From assembly GCA_902363395.1 (NCBI GenBank), contig CABIZZ010000002.1:62001-126000 (forward strand): 64,000 bases of DNA, written 5' to 3'. Of this stretch, positions 42,669-50,703 are shown piece after piece. The translations under genes were made by a program, and so were the position numbers. This DNA comes from Streptococcaceae bacterium (GTDB taxonomy: Bacteria > Bacillota > Bacilli > Lactobacillales > Streptococcaceae). The notes beneath the pieces were generated by a model. That model did no database searches, was not told where the DNA came from, and saw only the letters and a program-made list of their open reading frames with translations. How positions within the stretch are numbered: position 1 is the first letter of the stretch; each line of letters opens with the position of its first letter.

Positions 42669-42850
42669 AAAAAGAAGCTGGGACAAAAGTCCTAGCCTCT
42701 CAATTGTCTTTGGATTATCGAGCAAGACACAGTGGTTGAGTGGGCTCTACCACGCTGATTTCATCAGCTTTTACAGCCCTACTCAACCGTGCGGAGGTGG
42801 GACGACGAAATCGAATTCTAACGAATTACCGATTTCTGTCCCACTCTCTT
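42669..42850 (-). repeat. 182-bp structured repeat, copy 1 (3' region of the oligopeptide-binding gene)
   Basis: Same length as and about 94% identical to the element at 44989 (10 differences by eye), same orientation. It contains nested inverted repeats: GTTGAGT/ACTCAAC with GGGCT/AGCCC inside, GCTGAT-TTC-ATCAGC, and GAAATC..GAATT-type pairs. On the minus strand it ends in GAGGCTAGGAC/GTCCCAGCTTC followed by TTTTT, a working intrinsic terminator for the gene at 42882. Confidence 0.85.
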
Positions 42851-42881
42851 CCCTGTTCAATAGATAATTGCTCTTAAATTC

Positions 42882-44864
42882 CTAGTCTTCTACGTGACTT
42901 TCTAGTTCTTTTTGAGCTTTCTTATTGGATTCTTCTTTTTCTTTCTTCCATTGTTCACGCGCTTCATCGTACTCTTTGGCTGTCAAGACTTTGTCTTGCA
43001 ATTCCAAGTACTTGTAGTTGAAGGATTGACCCTTGTGTCCTGTCCAAGCAAAGGCAGCTGAGTATGGAACTGTCTTACGCACACCTGGAGAGGCACCATC
43101 TGAATGAATCGGGATCAAGAGGGCACTATCTGTCAACCAAGCCTGAGCCTTGGCATATTTTTCATAGCGGGCATTGACATCTTTGGTTTCATTGTGCGCA
43201 TCTTCGATCAATTGATCATATTCATCAAAACCAGCTTCTTTGGCTGCGGCATTATTGGTACCCGCATCAAATCCAAAGTAAGCATTGGCATTTTCACCAT
43301 TCTTAGAGTTTGTGATATCTAGGTAAGAAGATGGATCCGTATAGTCTGGTCCCCAACCCAAGTTGTTGTTCAAATCCCAGTCCTGTTGAGAAGCATTTTC
43401 AGCAAAGTAGGTCACTCGTTGAAGATCATCCTCAGAAATCATATTCAAGTCGATGACCACATTTTCTACTCCCAGAGTCGATTCGATTGACTGTTTAAAG
43501 GATTGGGCTTGCTTGACTCCTTCTGTATAGGTTGATGAAACAGGGAGGTCCAAATGAATTGGGAACTCTACCCCTTGGGCCTGAAGGGCTTCTTTAGCCT
43601 TGGCAAATTCTTCCTTGGCCTTGGTTGGATTGTAAAGGGTATCTTTTCCATCTTCGACGGAGACACCTTTCCATTCATCACCGTATTCTTCTAGATTTTT
43701 TTCGACAGACTCACCAAAATCTTTGCCATCAACTTGAACAAAGTTTGGAGGCGTGAAGGTGTTGCGGATGACCTTATCTGCAGCTGCTTCCCCATTGGCT
43801 TGCGCTACATAGGCCTTGCGGTTGAAGGCAAACATAATGGCTTGACGGAAGTCTTTATTCAAGATTGCTTTCTTGGTTGAGCTCTTTTGAGCATCTGTCG
43901 TCTTCGTCGTAATCTCATAAGCTTGACGGTCAATATTGAAGGACAAGTTATAAGTAGAAGATCCTTGATCACTAAAGACGATGTCATCTTTGTGTTTCTT
44001 CTCTACACTCTTATAGTTGGAACCGTTCGGGAAGACACGAGCAACGGTAAAGTCTCCATTATCAAATCCACGGATGAGAGATTCTGAATCTTGTCCATCA
44101 TAATAGGTTAGCTTCACCTTGGTGATCTTGACATTATCCGCATCCCAATAGGTTGGGTTCTTTTCAAGCGTCACAACAGATTTCGAAGTAATCGCTTTGA
44201 TCAAATAAGGACCACAATAAAGAATACTAGAAGGGTTTGTACCTTGACCGTAGCCATCTCCCTTAGAATCTAAGAATTCTTTATTGACTGGCATCAAAAT
44301 ACCCATGGTCGTTTTTGAATTCCAGAAACTTTCTGGTTGGTTCAAGGTGTATTGAACCGTATAGTCATCAATGGCTTTGATACCAACCGTTGAGAAGTCT
44401 TTGGTTTTCCCTGAGACATAATCATCCAACCCTTTAACGGATTGTTGGACGAGATAGAGGGCCGAAGACTTCTTATCCGCCGCATGCTGAAGCCCCGTCA
44501 CAAAGTCTTGAGCCTTGACTTCTCCGAATTCTTCCCCCTCAGCGGTTACCCATTTAACCCCTTTACGAAGTTTGTAGGTATAAGTCAGACCATCTTTTGA
44601 AACAGTCCAATCCTTAGCGAGAGATGGAATCAAGTTGCCGTATTTGTCAACTTCTAATAAGCCGTCCACAGCATTTCCTGTAAATTCTGAGGTTGACTTC
44701 TTGTTAGAGAGTGAATAATCCAAAGTATCCGGGTCTTGCGTATAGACATAACTAAAGACCTGGTTGTCCGAACTTGAAGATTTCCCTCCTTGTGAGCAGG
44801 CTACCAGTGCGCTTACAGACAAAAGCAGAGCGCCGGTGGCTAAGAGTAGCTTCCCTTTTTTCAT
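42882..44864 (-). CDS. oligopeptide ABC transporter substrate-binding lipoprotein (OppA/AliA type)
   Basis: A 660-residue SBP_bac_5 lipoprotein with signal KLLLATGALLLSVSALVAC (lipobox LVAC, Cys about 23). It captures extracellular oligopeptides for nutrition and for peptide signals. Conserved blocks are SYVYTQDPDTLDYSLSNKKS near 40, DWTVSKDGLTYTYKLRKGVK near 90 and DFRQAIMFAFNRKAYVAQ near 345. Ends in a charged helix. No permease or ATPase genes adjoin, so it must share an Ami/Opp permease encoded elsewhere, as Ali proteins do. The promoter overlaps a cre. It may import the pheromone of the PlcR/Rgg-like regulator; inference. Confidence 0.93.
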   Translation of the reverse strand: MKKGKLLLATGALLLSVSALVACSQGGKSSSSDNQVFSYVYTQDPDTLDYSLSNKKSTSEFTGNAVDGLLEVDKYGNLIPSLAKDWTVSKDGLTYTYKLRKGVKWVTAEGEEFGEVKAQDFVTGLQHAADKKSSALYLVQQSVKGLDDYVSGKTKDFSTVGIKAIDDYTVQYTLNQPESFWNSKTTMGILMPVNKEFLDSKGDGYGQGTNPSSILYCGPYLIKAITSKSVVTLEKNPTYWDADNVKITKVKLTYYDGQDSESLIRGFDNGDFTVARVFPNGSNYKSVEKKHKDDIVFSDQGSSTYNLSFNIDRQAYEITTKTTDAQKSSTKKAILNKDFRQAIMFAFNRKAYVAQANGEAAADKVIRNTFTPPNFVQVDGKDFGESVEKNLEEYGDEWKGVSVEDGKDTLYNPTKAKEEFAKAKEALQAQGVEFPIHLDLPVSSTYTEGVKQAQSFKQSIESTLGVENVVIDLNMISEDDLQRVTYFAENASQQDWDLNNNLGWGPDYTDPSSYLDITNSKNGENANAYFGFDAGTNNAAAKEAGFDEYDQLIEDAHNETKDVNARYEKYAKAQAWLTDSALLIPIHSDGASPGVRKTVPYSAAFAWTGHKGQSFNYKYLELQDKVLTAKEYDEAREQWKKEKEESNKKAQKELESHVED

Positions 44865-44903
44865 ATGGATCACCTCTGTATAAAATGTTATTCTTCATAT
44901 TAA

Positions 44904-44939
44904 ATTATAGCACTTTATGGAAAAATGTAAACGCTTAAC
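44904..44939 (-). promoter_or_regulatory. promoter with overlapping cre for the oligopeptide-binding gene
   Basis: Minus strand TTTACA (44926-44931), 16 bp, TATAAT with TG-C (44904-44909). Plus strand TGTAAACGCTTAAC (44926-44939) matches the degenerate cre consensus at 13 of 14 positions and covers the -35, so CcpA would repress. Confidence 0.65.
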
Positions 44940-44988
44940 TGAATAATATTTCAAAAGTTAAGAAAAAATAATGATTTTGCCTCCATAC

Positions 44989-45170
44989 AAAAAGAGGCTG
45001 GGACAAAAGTCCTAGCCTCTCAATTATTTTTTGATTGTCGAGCAAGACGCAGTGGTTGAGTGGGCTCTACTACGCTGATTTCATCAGCTTTTACAGCCCT
45101 ACTCAACTGTGCGGAGGTGGGAAGACGAAATCGAATTCTAACGAATTACCGATTTCTGTCCCACTCTCTC
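44989..45170 (-). repeat. 182-bp structured repeat, copy 2 (3' region of the CPBP gene)
   Basis: The partner of 42669. It lies between the promoter of the oligopeptide-binding gene and the stop of the CPBP protease gene. On the minus strand it ends GAGGCTAGGAC/GTCCCAGCCTC then TTTTT, so it forms the 3' end of the CPBP transcript. No gene is seen in the rest of the 347-base gap. Confidence 0.85.
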
Positions 45171-45211
45171 TTTAATGATGGATAAAGCTCTCTGACACTA
45201 GCTCCCCTTGC

Positions 45212-45886
45212 TTAAATCCCACTGACCAGGAGGGATACGAGGGTAAGGAAACTATTCCAAGAGGCATGCTGAAGGATGGCCCAGTAGATCGATTTGGTAT
45301 AGCGCAGGACCGCACAAAGTAGCAAGCCCGGTACCAAGTAGACGATAAAGCTTGGCAAATCCCAACCATGCTGCCAGACATGCGAGAGGCTGAACAAGGA
45401 AGCAGACACTAGCATATCCAGCTTATACTTCTGATAAGAGGCCAACGCCGTCATGACCAAATCACGAAAGACTAGTTCCTCCACAATAGGAGCCAGCAAG
45501 CAGGCATAGACATAACGTATCAATACCAAGGCCCAGCCTGACAAACCACTAGATACTTCTGCAAGGGCTATGGAATTCTTAGTCGGTGGAAATACCTCTG
45601 CAGAAAACATATCCCATAAAAAGTGAGCCAGAAAGACAAGCACAAACACCGCAAAATAGGACGCTTTAAAGGTAAATTTCCCGTACAAGTCCCAACGACG
45701 ACTCTTTACCAAGAGTGTAACGGCTAACCCCCCAATCAATCCAACCAACAAGAGGAGCAAGCCATAATAAGAGTCATCCGATAGGTGGCCCACTAAATCC
45801 GTTGGGAGCCCCACGTTAAAAAGCGCAAAATTGATGCAGAGAATCCCAAGTGTCGCCAGTTGAAACGGTCTGTCTGTCTTTCTCAT
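45212..45886 (-). CDS. CPBP-family intramembrane metalloprotease (Abi/CAAX-like), candidate immunity protein
   Basis: A 224-residue membrane protein with six to eight helices. The three CPBP motifs are visible: EELVFRDL near 136-143 (two Glu and Arg), FSLSHV near 167, and a final HASWN near 210. In bacteriocin loci such proteins give self-immunity or process peptides. Here the gene is 85-95 bases downstream of a GG-leader peptide gene on the same strand, with no promoter obvious between. The ATG at 45886 is chosen; the GTG three codons upstream overlaps the AAGG ribosome binding site. A repeat-borne terminator follows. Confidence 0.9.
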   Translation of the reverse strand: MRKTDRPFQLATLGILCINFALFNVGLPTDLVGHLSDDSYYGLLLLLVGLIGGLAVTLLVKSRRWDLYGKFTFKASYFAVFVLVFLAHFLWDMFSAEVFPPTKNSIALAEVSSGLSGWALVLIRYVYACLLAPIVEELVFRDLVMTALASYQKYKLDMLVSASLFSLSHVWQHGWDLPSFIVYLVPGLLLCAVLRYTKSIYWAILQHASWNSFLTLVSLLVSGI

Positions 45887-45980
45887 TGCATTCACCTTTT
45901 TATTTACTTCTTTCCACTGAGTTCCAATCTTCCTTGAGATCTAACTCTCAAAAGACTTCATCCTAGTACTCTATCATGTC

Positions 45981-46121
45981 TTAAATACGAGCGAGCGGTG
46001 GTCGCTTCACAAAGCCAGGACGTCCAATCTCAATCTTATCTGACTGACCTGGAATCACATTTGGGCGAGAACCCCCACCTCCTACAATTTTTGCTAATTC
46101 TTTTTGACTACATTCTGTCAT
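45981..46121 (-). CDS. double-glycine leader peptide with Pro/Gly/Arg-rich mature region (46 aa)
   Basis: A 46-residue prepeptide. The leader MTECSQKELAKIVGG has the usual Leu/Ile spacing before a double glycine; a second GG follows at once, so cleavage could be after residue 15 or 17. The mature part starts GGSRPNVIPGQSDKIEIG and ends RPGFVKRPPLARI, net positive and Pro/Gly/Arg rich, unlike ordinary hydrophobic class II bacteriocins. GGAGG lies 7 bases before the ATG and a good promoter stands upstream. It lies directly before a CPBP protease gene. It could be an antimicrobial peptide of proline-rich type or a signalling peptide. Confidence 0.8.
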   Translation of the reverse strand: MTECSQKELAKIVGGGGSRPNVIPGQSDKIEIGRPGFVKRPPLARI

Positions 46122-46141
46122 TTCATTTCCTCCAATTTGTA

Positions 46142-46170
46142 ATTGTAACGCTACCTCCTGAGTCTATCAA
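46142..46170 (-). promoter_or_regulatory. promoter of the GG-leader peptide gene
   Basis: Minus strand TTGATA (46165-46170), 17-bp spacer, TACAAT (46142-46147); the start site would be about 15 bases before the GGAGG-bearing start region. Confidence 0.65.
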
Positions 46171-46288
46171 AGATTGGAATAGTTGCCTTCTCATTCTTCT
46201 ATACGGTTGCATTTTTCAGCTATGTGGGAGGGAAAAGCTATTCATTCAGAAGGATACTTCTCCAAATCAAACGAAAACTAGCGACCAT

Positions 46289-46318
46289 CAAAAAAACCAT
46301 CGCCAACAGACGATGGTT
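46289..46318 (-). terminator. terminator of the gldA operon
   Basis: Minus strand AACCATCG-TCTGTTGG-CGATGGTT then TTTTTT, 16 bases after the gldA stop. Confidence 0.9.
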
Positions 46319-46333
46319 TCTATATTTCTTTGA

Positions 46334-47425
46334 TTAGCCTAAGGACTTAACATAAGCATTCACTGCTACAATGGCTTGTGCAATATCAGAAGCTTGTACC
46401 TTAAATGGCATTTGATGGATGGTTTCTCCTTCAATGGTGGCTTGTTGGCCAACCTTGAGAAGGTCTTCGTAGCTTGCATTTTCAAGATGCATTTCTTTCA
46501 GAGTCGTTGGCATACCGATTTGTTGATAGAAACGAATGTATTTATTCAATTCTTCTTTAGGACGGTTTTCCAAGAACAATTGAACCAAGGTTCCATAAGC
46601 TACTTTTTCACCGTGAGTCAAATGGTGAATGTCTCCAGTGAGGGCAGTAAAGCCATTATGGATGGCGTGAGCTGCTGCCAAGCCACCACTTTCAAATCCA
46701 ATCCCACTGAGAAGGGTATTGGCTTCAATGATGTTTTCAAGAGCAGGCGTTACCACTTTGGCTTCACAAGCAGCCATGGCTTGAAGTCCGTCTGCAAATA
46801 AGATTTCTTCACAACGTTGCGCAATCGCGACACCAGCTAAAGTTTGGTGTTTGCCTAGCATGGTTTTTCCGTTGGCTTGCATCACCGCACGCGCTTCAAC
46901 CCAAGTCGCTAATCCATCTGCGATACCAGAAGCGAGCAAACGTTTCGGTGCTTGAGAGATGACTTTGCTATCCACCAAGACCAATTCTGGGTTTTTAGAA
47001 TAGAAGATATAGCGAGCAAAGGCACCTTCATCCGTGTAAATAACTGACAAGGCTGAAACCGGAGCATCTGTAGAGGCAATGGTCGGAGCAATGACAACTG
47101 GTGATTTTAGCAGATCGGCAATGGCTTTTGCACTGTCGATGGTCTTTCCTCCACCAAGTCCGATGACTAAGTCACAGCCATTTTCTTCTGCCAGACTGAC
47201 CACACGATTGATTTCATTATCAGAAGCTTCACCATTGAAGAATACTGGCAAGACTGTAAAGCCATACCGAAGGAGATACTTTTCAAAACGTTCCCCTACG
47301 ATATCATAGACTACTGAATCACAGAGTAAAACAGGATGACTCCCCAGTTCTAAAATTGGTTTTGCATTTTCAAATAAAGCATTTTCCCCTTGAATGTAAC
47401 GAGATGGACTTGCAAAATTTCTCAT
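46334..47425 (-). CDS. gldA: glycerol dehydrogenase-type NAD-dependent oxidoreductase GldA
   Basis: A 363-residue iron/zinc-type dehydrogenase family member. NAD binding is at IGLGGGKTIDSAKAIADL near 90, and the metal ligands are in HAIHNGFTAL and HHLTHGEKVAYG near 245-265. It interconverts glycerol and dihydroxyacetone in vitro. In this cluster, last in the PTS-GRE-Fsa-GldA operon, reduction of hydroxyacetone to 1,2-propanediol is the more fitting job (inference from the anhydroglycolysis pathway). Start 47425 is chosen because GGAGG precedes it; translation couples to fsa. Confidence 0.95.
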   Translation of the reverse strand: MRNFASPSRYIQGENALFENAKPILELGSHPVLLCDSVVYDIVGERFEKYLLRYGFTVLPVFFNGEASDNEINRVVSLAEENGCDLVIGLGGGKTIDSAKAIADLLKSPVVIAPTIASTDAPVSALSVIYTDEGAFARYIFYSKNPELVLVDSKVISQAPKRLLASGIADGLATWVEARAVMQANGKTMLGKHQTLAGVAIAQRCEEILFADGLQAMAACEAKVVTPALENIIEANTLLSGIGFESGGLAAAHAIHNGFTALTGDIHHLTHGEKVAYGTLVQLFLENRPKEELNKYIRFYQQIGMPTTLKEMHLENASYEDLLKVGQQATIEGETIHQMPFKVQASDIAQAIVAVNAYVKSLG

Positions 47426-47439
47426 ACACTCCTCCTTTA

Positions 47440-48108
47440 TCAAATTGTATTCTTATGATGAACGGCTGACCAATCTGCCTCGAAGTCATCTACTGCTTTT
47501 TCAATAGAAGGCATTCCAAAAGCTGCTTCAAAGACATCTGCCCCTGCCGTAATTGCTTGTGTTCCTTCTTTAAATGCTCGATTAACTTGAGCCACATTTT
47601 TAAAGGAAGCTGCTAGAATTTTGCTTGATGAATGATCACGCTCTATGGCACTCGCTAACTGAGAAATAACCTGAGCTGAATCAATGTTTAAGTTTTCCAT
47701 ACGATTGTAATAAGGTGCTAAATAGTCGGCTCCTGCCTCAATCGCTAACAGCCCTTGAAAAACAGTATAGATTGCTGTTGCAGTAATTTTGTAACCCTCT
47801 GCTTTTAACACTTTAATTGCAGCAAGTCCTTCAGGTGTTACTGGGACTTTAATATAGGTGTTTTCATCGCATTGTTCGCGAATTTTAGCCGCATCTTTCA
47901 AAATTCCTTCATAATCTTTTGCGACAACTTGAACATGGATGGAAGGAGAACCTCCAATGATTTCTCGCACCTTATGGATACGATCAAAAAAATCAATGTC
48001 CCCTTCTTTTTTAGCAATTGTTGGGTTCGAAGTTACCCCAGCAAGGGGTAACACTCGTGCCCATTTTTTTATCTCATCTAAATTTAAAGTATCAAGCATA
48101 AATTCCAT
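47440..48108 (-). CDS. fsa: fructose-6-phosphate aldolase / transaldolase-like protein (Fsa)
   Basis: A 222-residue short transaldolase. The Schiff-base Lys is in [16 protein letters not shown] near 84; [12 protein letters not shown] near 25 and [13 protein letters not shown] near 127 are signature blocks. Fsa cleaves fructose-6-phosphate or 1-deoxyfructose-6-phosphate to glyceraldehyde-3-phosphate and dihydroxyacetone or hydroxyacetone. It stands between the glycyl radical enzyme and gldA genes with short gaps, an order mirrored by ybiW/ybiY/fsaA proximity in E. coli. The start has AGAGG upstream. Confidence 0.93.
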   Translation of the reverse strand: MEFMLDTLNLDEIKKWARVLPLAGVTSNPTIAKKEGDIDFFDRIHKVREIIGGSPSIHVQVVAKDYEGILKDAAKIREQCDENTYIKVPVTPEGLAAIKVLKAEGYKITATAIYTVFQGLLAIEAGADYLAPYYNRMENLNIDSAQVISQLASAIERDHSSSKILAASFKNVAQVNRAFKEGTQAITAGADVFEAAFGMPSIEKAVDDFEADWSAVHHKNTI

Positions 48109-48123
48109 ATACATACCTCTTTA

Positions 48124-50562
48124 CTATAGAGTATGCTCTGTCCGTCCAATAATATCATCTTGTGTAGCTCTTGATAGTACATTGAAGAAAGCTGAGTAGC
48201 CTGCAACACGTACAATTAAGTCACGGTGTTTTTCCGGATGTTTTTGAGCATCTAACAACGTTTCTCTAGAAACCACATTGTATTGAATATGGTATCCATG
48301 TAGACGATTAAAGAACGTACGGAGTAAAGCAATAAGTTTTAATTTATCTTCTTCTTTGGCTAAAGTTTGTGGGTTTACTTTTTGGTTCAGTAAAACACCA
48401 CCAACAATTTCATCTGTTGGCAATTTAGAAACAGATTTTAGAACAGATGTTGGGCCATGTTGGTCCATATTGTGGGATGGAGAGCATCCTTCTGCTAGTG
48501 GAGTTCCGGCATTACGACCGTCCGGAGTAGCTAATGTTCCACGACCTTGTCCTACATTGGCTGAAATAGAGGACGTTCCTGAGTAACGGATACCACCGAT
48601 TGGCCCACGTCCATAGCGAGTATTTGGATATTTAGCAATTTCATCCACATAAATATCGTATGCTTCTCGAACTAAGCTGTCTGCATAGTCATCATCGTTT
48701 CCATACTTCGGTGCATCATGGATAAGCATCTCTTGGATTTCTTTTCCACGTTCGCCCTCGTAATCGGTTTCCAGAGCATGCCATAGCTCTTGTGGCGTTA
48801 AGCGTCCTTCTTCGAATACCAGTTTCTTGATTGCTGCAAGTGAATCGGATAAGTTTGCAATACCCACTTGTAAACCAGAAATATAATCGTAGACAGCTCC
48901 ACCTTCTTTTAGGTGTTTTCCACGTCCAATACAGTCATCTGTCAAAGCTGAACAGAGGATATCTGGCACTTCTCTTTCAAGAGATAGGTCGATCGAGTTT
49001 TCTACGATCACACTCATGCGGGTTAAGTGGCGCAAAGTCTTGTCCCAAGCAGTCTGCAATTCATCGAAGCTCTTCATGTCTTTAAAATGACCGAAGCTTG
49101 GTGCAAATCGCTTGCCAGAAGCAGGATCGATTCCATCATTCATCGTAATGAGCAAAACTTTAGGGAAGTTCATATAACTCATACCTGTACAGCGATATCC
49201 CCATTTACCTGGAACAGCTGTTTCTACACAACCAATTGCACTGTAATCATAAGCATCTTCTTCAAGAACACCTTTTGAAATAAAGGATGGAATAATGATC
49301 TCATCATTATTGAAAGCAGGCATACCGAATCCGAGCTTCATAACTTCAATACATTCGTTCATGAAACGGGCATCCAAACCAGCATGGTAACGAACAGTTA
49401 AGTTTGGTTGAGGAAGGTGAGTTTGAGCAACAGACTTCAACACTAAATAAGACAATGGGTTAACGGCATCTTTCTTATCACGCGTTTGACCACCAATCGT
49501 AACGTTTTGATAAAGCGGACTACCTGCAGATGAGAAGGTATGTGCTTGACTACGTACTTTGTTAATTGTAATAGTCTTAATCCAAAGGTTGGTCAAGCGT
49601 TCAACAATACTCTCTTCAGTTTCCCGTCCACTTTCCAAATCAGCTTTAACGTATGGATACATATATTGGTCAAAACGGCCATATGAAAGTGAGTGTCCAT
49701 TTGATTCAATCTGAAGAATACATTGGATAAACCAAACAGACTGAACAGCCTCTGCAAATGTACTTGCAGGCTCGTATGGAACTTTTGAGCAAATCTCTGC
49801 AATTTCAAGCAATTCCTTCTTACGTTCAGGAGTTGCTGTTTCAGCAAGTTGTTTAGCAAGTTCCACAAATCGTTGAGCATAGGTCTTAACAGCATCAACT
49901 ACGATAAAGATAGAATCGTAAAAATGGTACTTATCAATGCTAGCTGGATCCGTTAGATCTAGGGCTGCTTTAGCTTGGCGAGCTCTTTCTTCAAAACCTT
50001 TCAAGCCATATTGCAATAATTTTTGATAATTGACTGCTAAGTGGGCATCTCCTGAATTCATCTTCCCTTCCATACCGAAGAATCCTGTTTCCATATAGAC
50101 AGATACTTCTTCAGGTAGAAGAGCGCCAGCTCTTGCACGTAAGTTATTATTTTCCCAGAACGGTGCGATACTACGGAGCTGTTCTTTCGTTTCTTCCGTA
50201 ATATAGAAGACATCACCATCCCGCTTTTCAAAAAGATCCAATTCCTTCAGAACGAACTCTAAAGTATATTCTGGGAAAATCGGAGCATCTTTATTAGAGG
50301 ATGCTTGGTTTCCAGCAATCATGGATTCATCCTCAATGTAGATTGTCATATTTTCAAGAATCTCTTTCAACATATAGGCACGTTTAAGAACATTTGGTTG
50401 TTCCTTATAACGATCATATGCCTTAGTTGCAAGAACAGCACGTTCAGCATCGATGTAAGGCTTCTTATTTAAGACATCTTCACGATACTTATTCATGCGT
50501 TCAGTGAGGCTTCCAAAATATTCTGTTTTAATGCTTGTACTTGCTACTTCTACTTGTTTCAT
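48124..50562 (-). CDS. glycyl radical enzyme of the PflD/YbiW C-O lyase type
   Basis: An 812-residue glycyl radical enzyme. The radical Gly is in RVAGYSAFF near residue 787. The active-site loop reads AIGCVETAVPG near 437: a single Cys followed by Val-Glu, the pattern of C-O lyases and dehydratases, not the Cys-Cys of pyruvate formate-lyase. It is usually labelled formate acetyltransferase; the genes around it (PTS, Fsa, GldA, activase) fit 1,5-anhydroglucitol- or anhydromannitol-6-phosphate lyase. It is activated by the product of the divergent gene at 54690. Its own upstream region has a TATAAT and a GCACA palindrome. Confidence 0.93.
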   Translation of the reverse strand: MKQVEVASTSIKTEYFGSLTERMNKYREDVLNKKPYIDAERAVLATKAYDRYKEQPNVLKRAYMLKEILENMTIYIEDESMIAGNQASSNKDAPIFPEYTLEFVLKELDLFEKRDGDVFYITEETKEQLRSIAPFWENNNLRARAGALLPEEVSVYMETGFFGMEGKMNSGDAHLAVNYQKLLQYGLKGFEERARQAKAALDLTDPASIDKYHFYDSIFIVVDAVKTYAQRFVELAKQLAETATPERKKELLEIAEICSKVPYEPASTFAEAVQSVWFIQCILQIESNGHSLSYGRFDQYMYPYVKADLESGRETEESIVERLTNLWIKTITINKVRSQAHTFSSAGSPLYQNVTIGGQTRDKKDAVNPLSYLVLKSVAQTHLPQPNLTVRYHAGLDARFMNECIEVMKLGFGMPAFNNDEIIIPSFISKGVLEEDAYDYSAIGCVETAVPGKWGYRCTGMSYMNFPKVLLITMNDGIDPASGKRFAPSFGHFKDMKSFDELQTAWDKTLRHLTRMSVIVENSIDLSLEREVPDILCSALTDDCIGRGKHLKEGGAVYDYISGLQVGIANLSDSLAAIKKLVFEEGRLTPQELWHALETDYEGERGKEIQEMLIHDAPKYGNDDDYADSLVREAYDIYVDEIAKYPNTRYGRGPIGGIRYSGTSSISANVGQGRGTLATPDGRNAGTPLAEGCSPSHNMDQHGPTSVLKSVSKLPTDEIVGGVLLNQKVNPQTLAKEEDKLKLIALLRTFFNRLHGYHIQYNVVSRETLLDAQKHPEKHRDLIVRVAGYSAFFNVLSRATQDDIIGRTEHTL

Positions 50563-50648
50563 TTTTTCAAAACCTTTCTTTTGAAATTATTTTGTTTTCT
50601 TTCGTAACTATAGTAGCATTAAATTTTACGAATTTCAATGAATTATGA

Positions 50649-50654
50649 ATTATA
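50649..50654 (-). promoter_or_regulatory. -10 of an internal promoter before the glycyl radical enzyme gene
   Basis: Minus strand TATAAT with a poor -35 (GCGACT, 17 bp away) that abuts the GCACAGATGTGC palindrome; suggests activator dependence. Confidence 0.5.
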
Positions 50655-50675
50655 CATATAAATTCTATTCTAGTC

Positions 50676-50687
50676 GCACATCTGTGC
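50676..50687. promoter_or_regulatory. candidate SorC-family operator, site 2
   Basis: Palindrome GCACA-GA-TGTGC just upstream of the promoter of the glycyl radical enzyme gene; partner of the site at 52779. Confidence 0.6.
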
Positions 50688-50703
50688 ATACATGATAAAC
50701 GCA

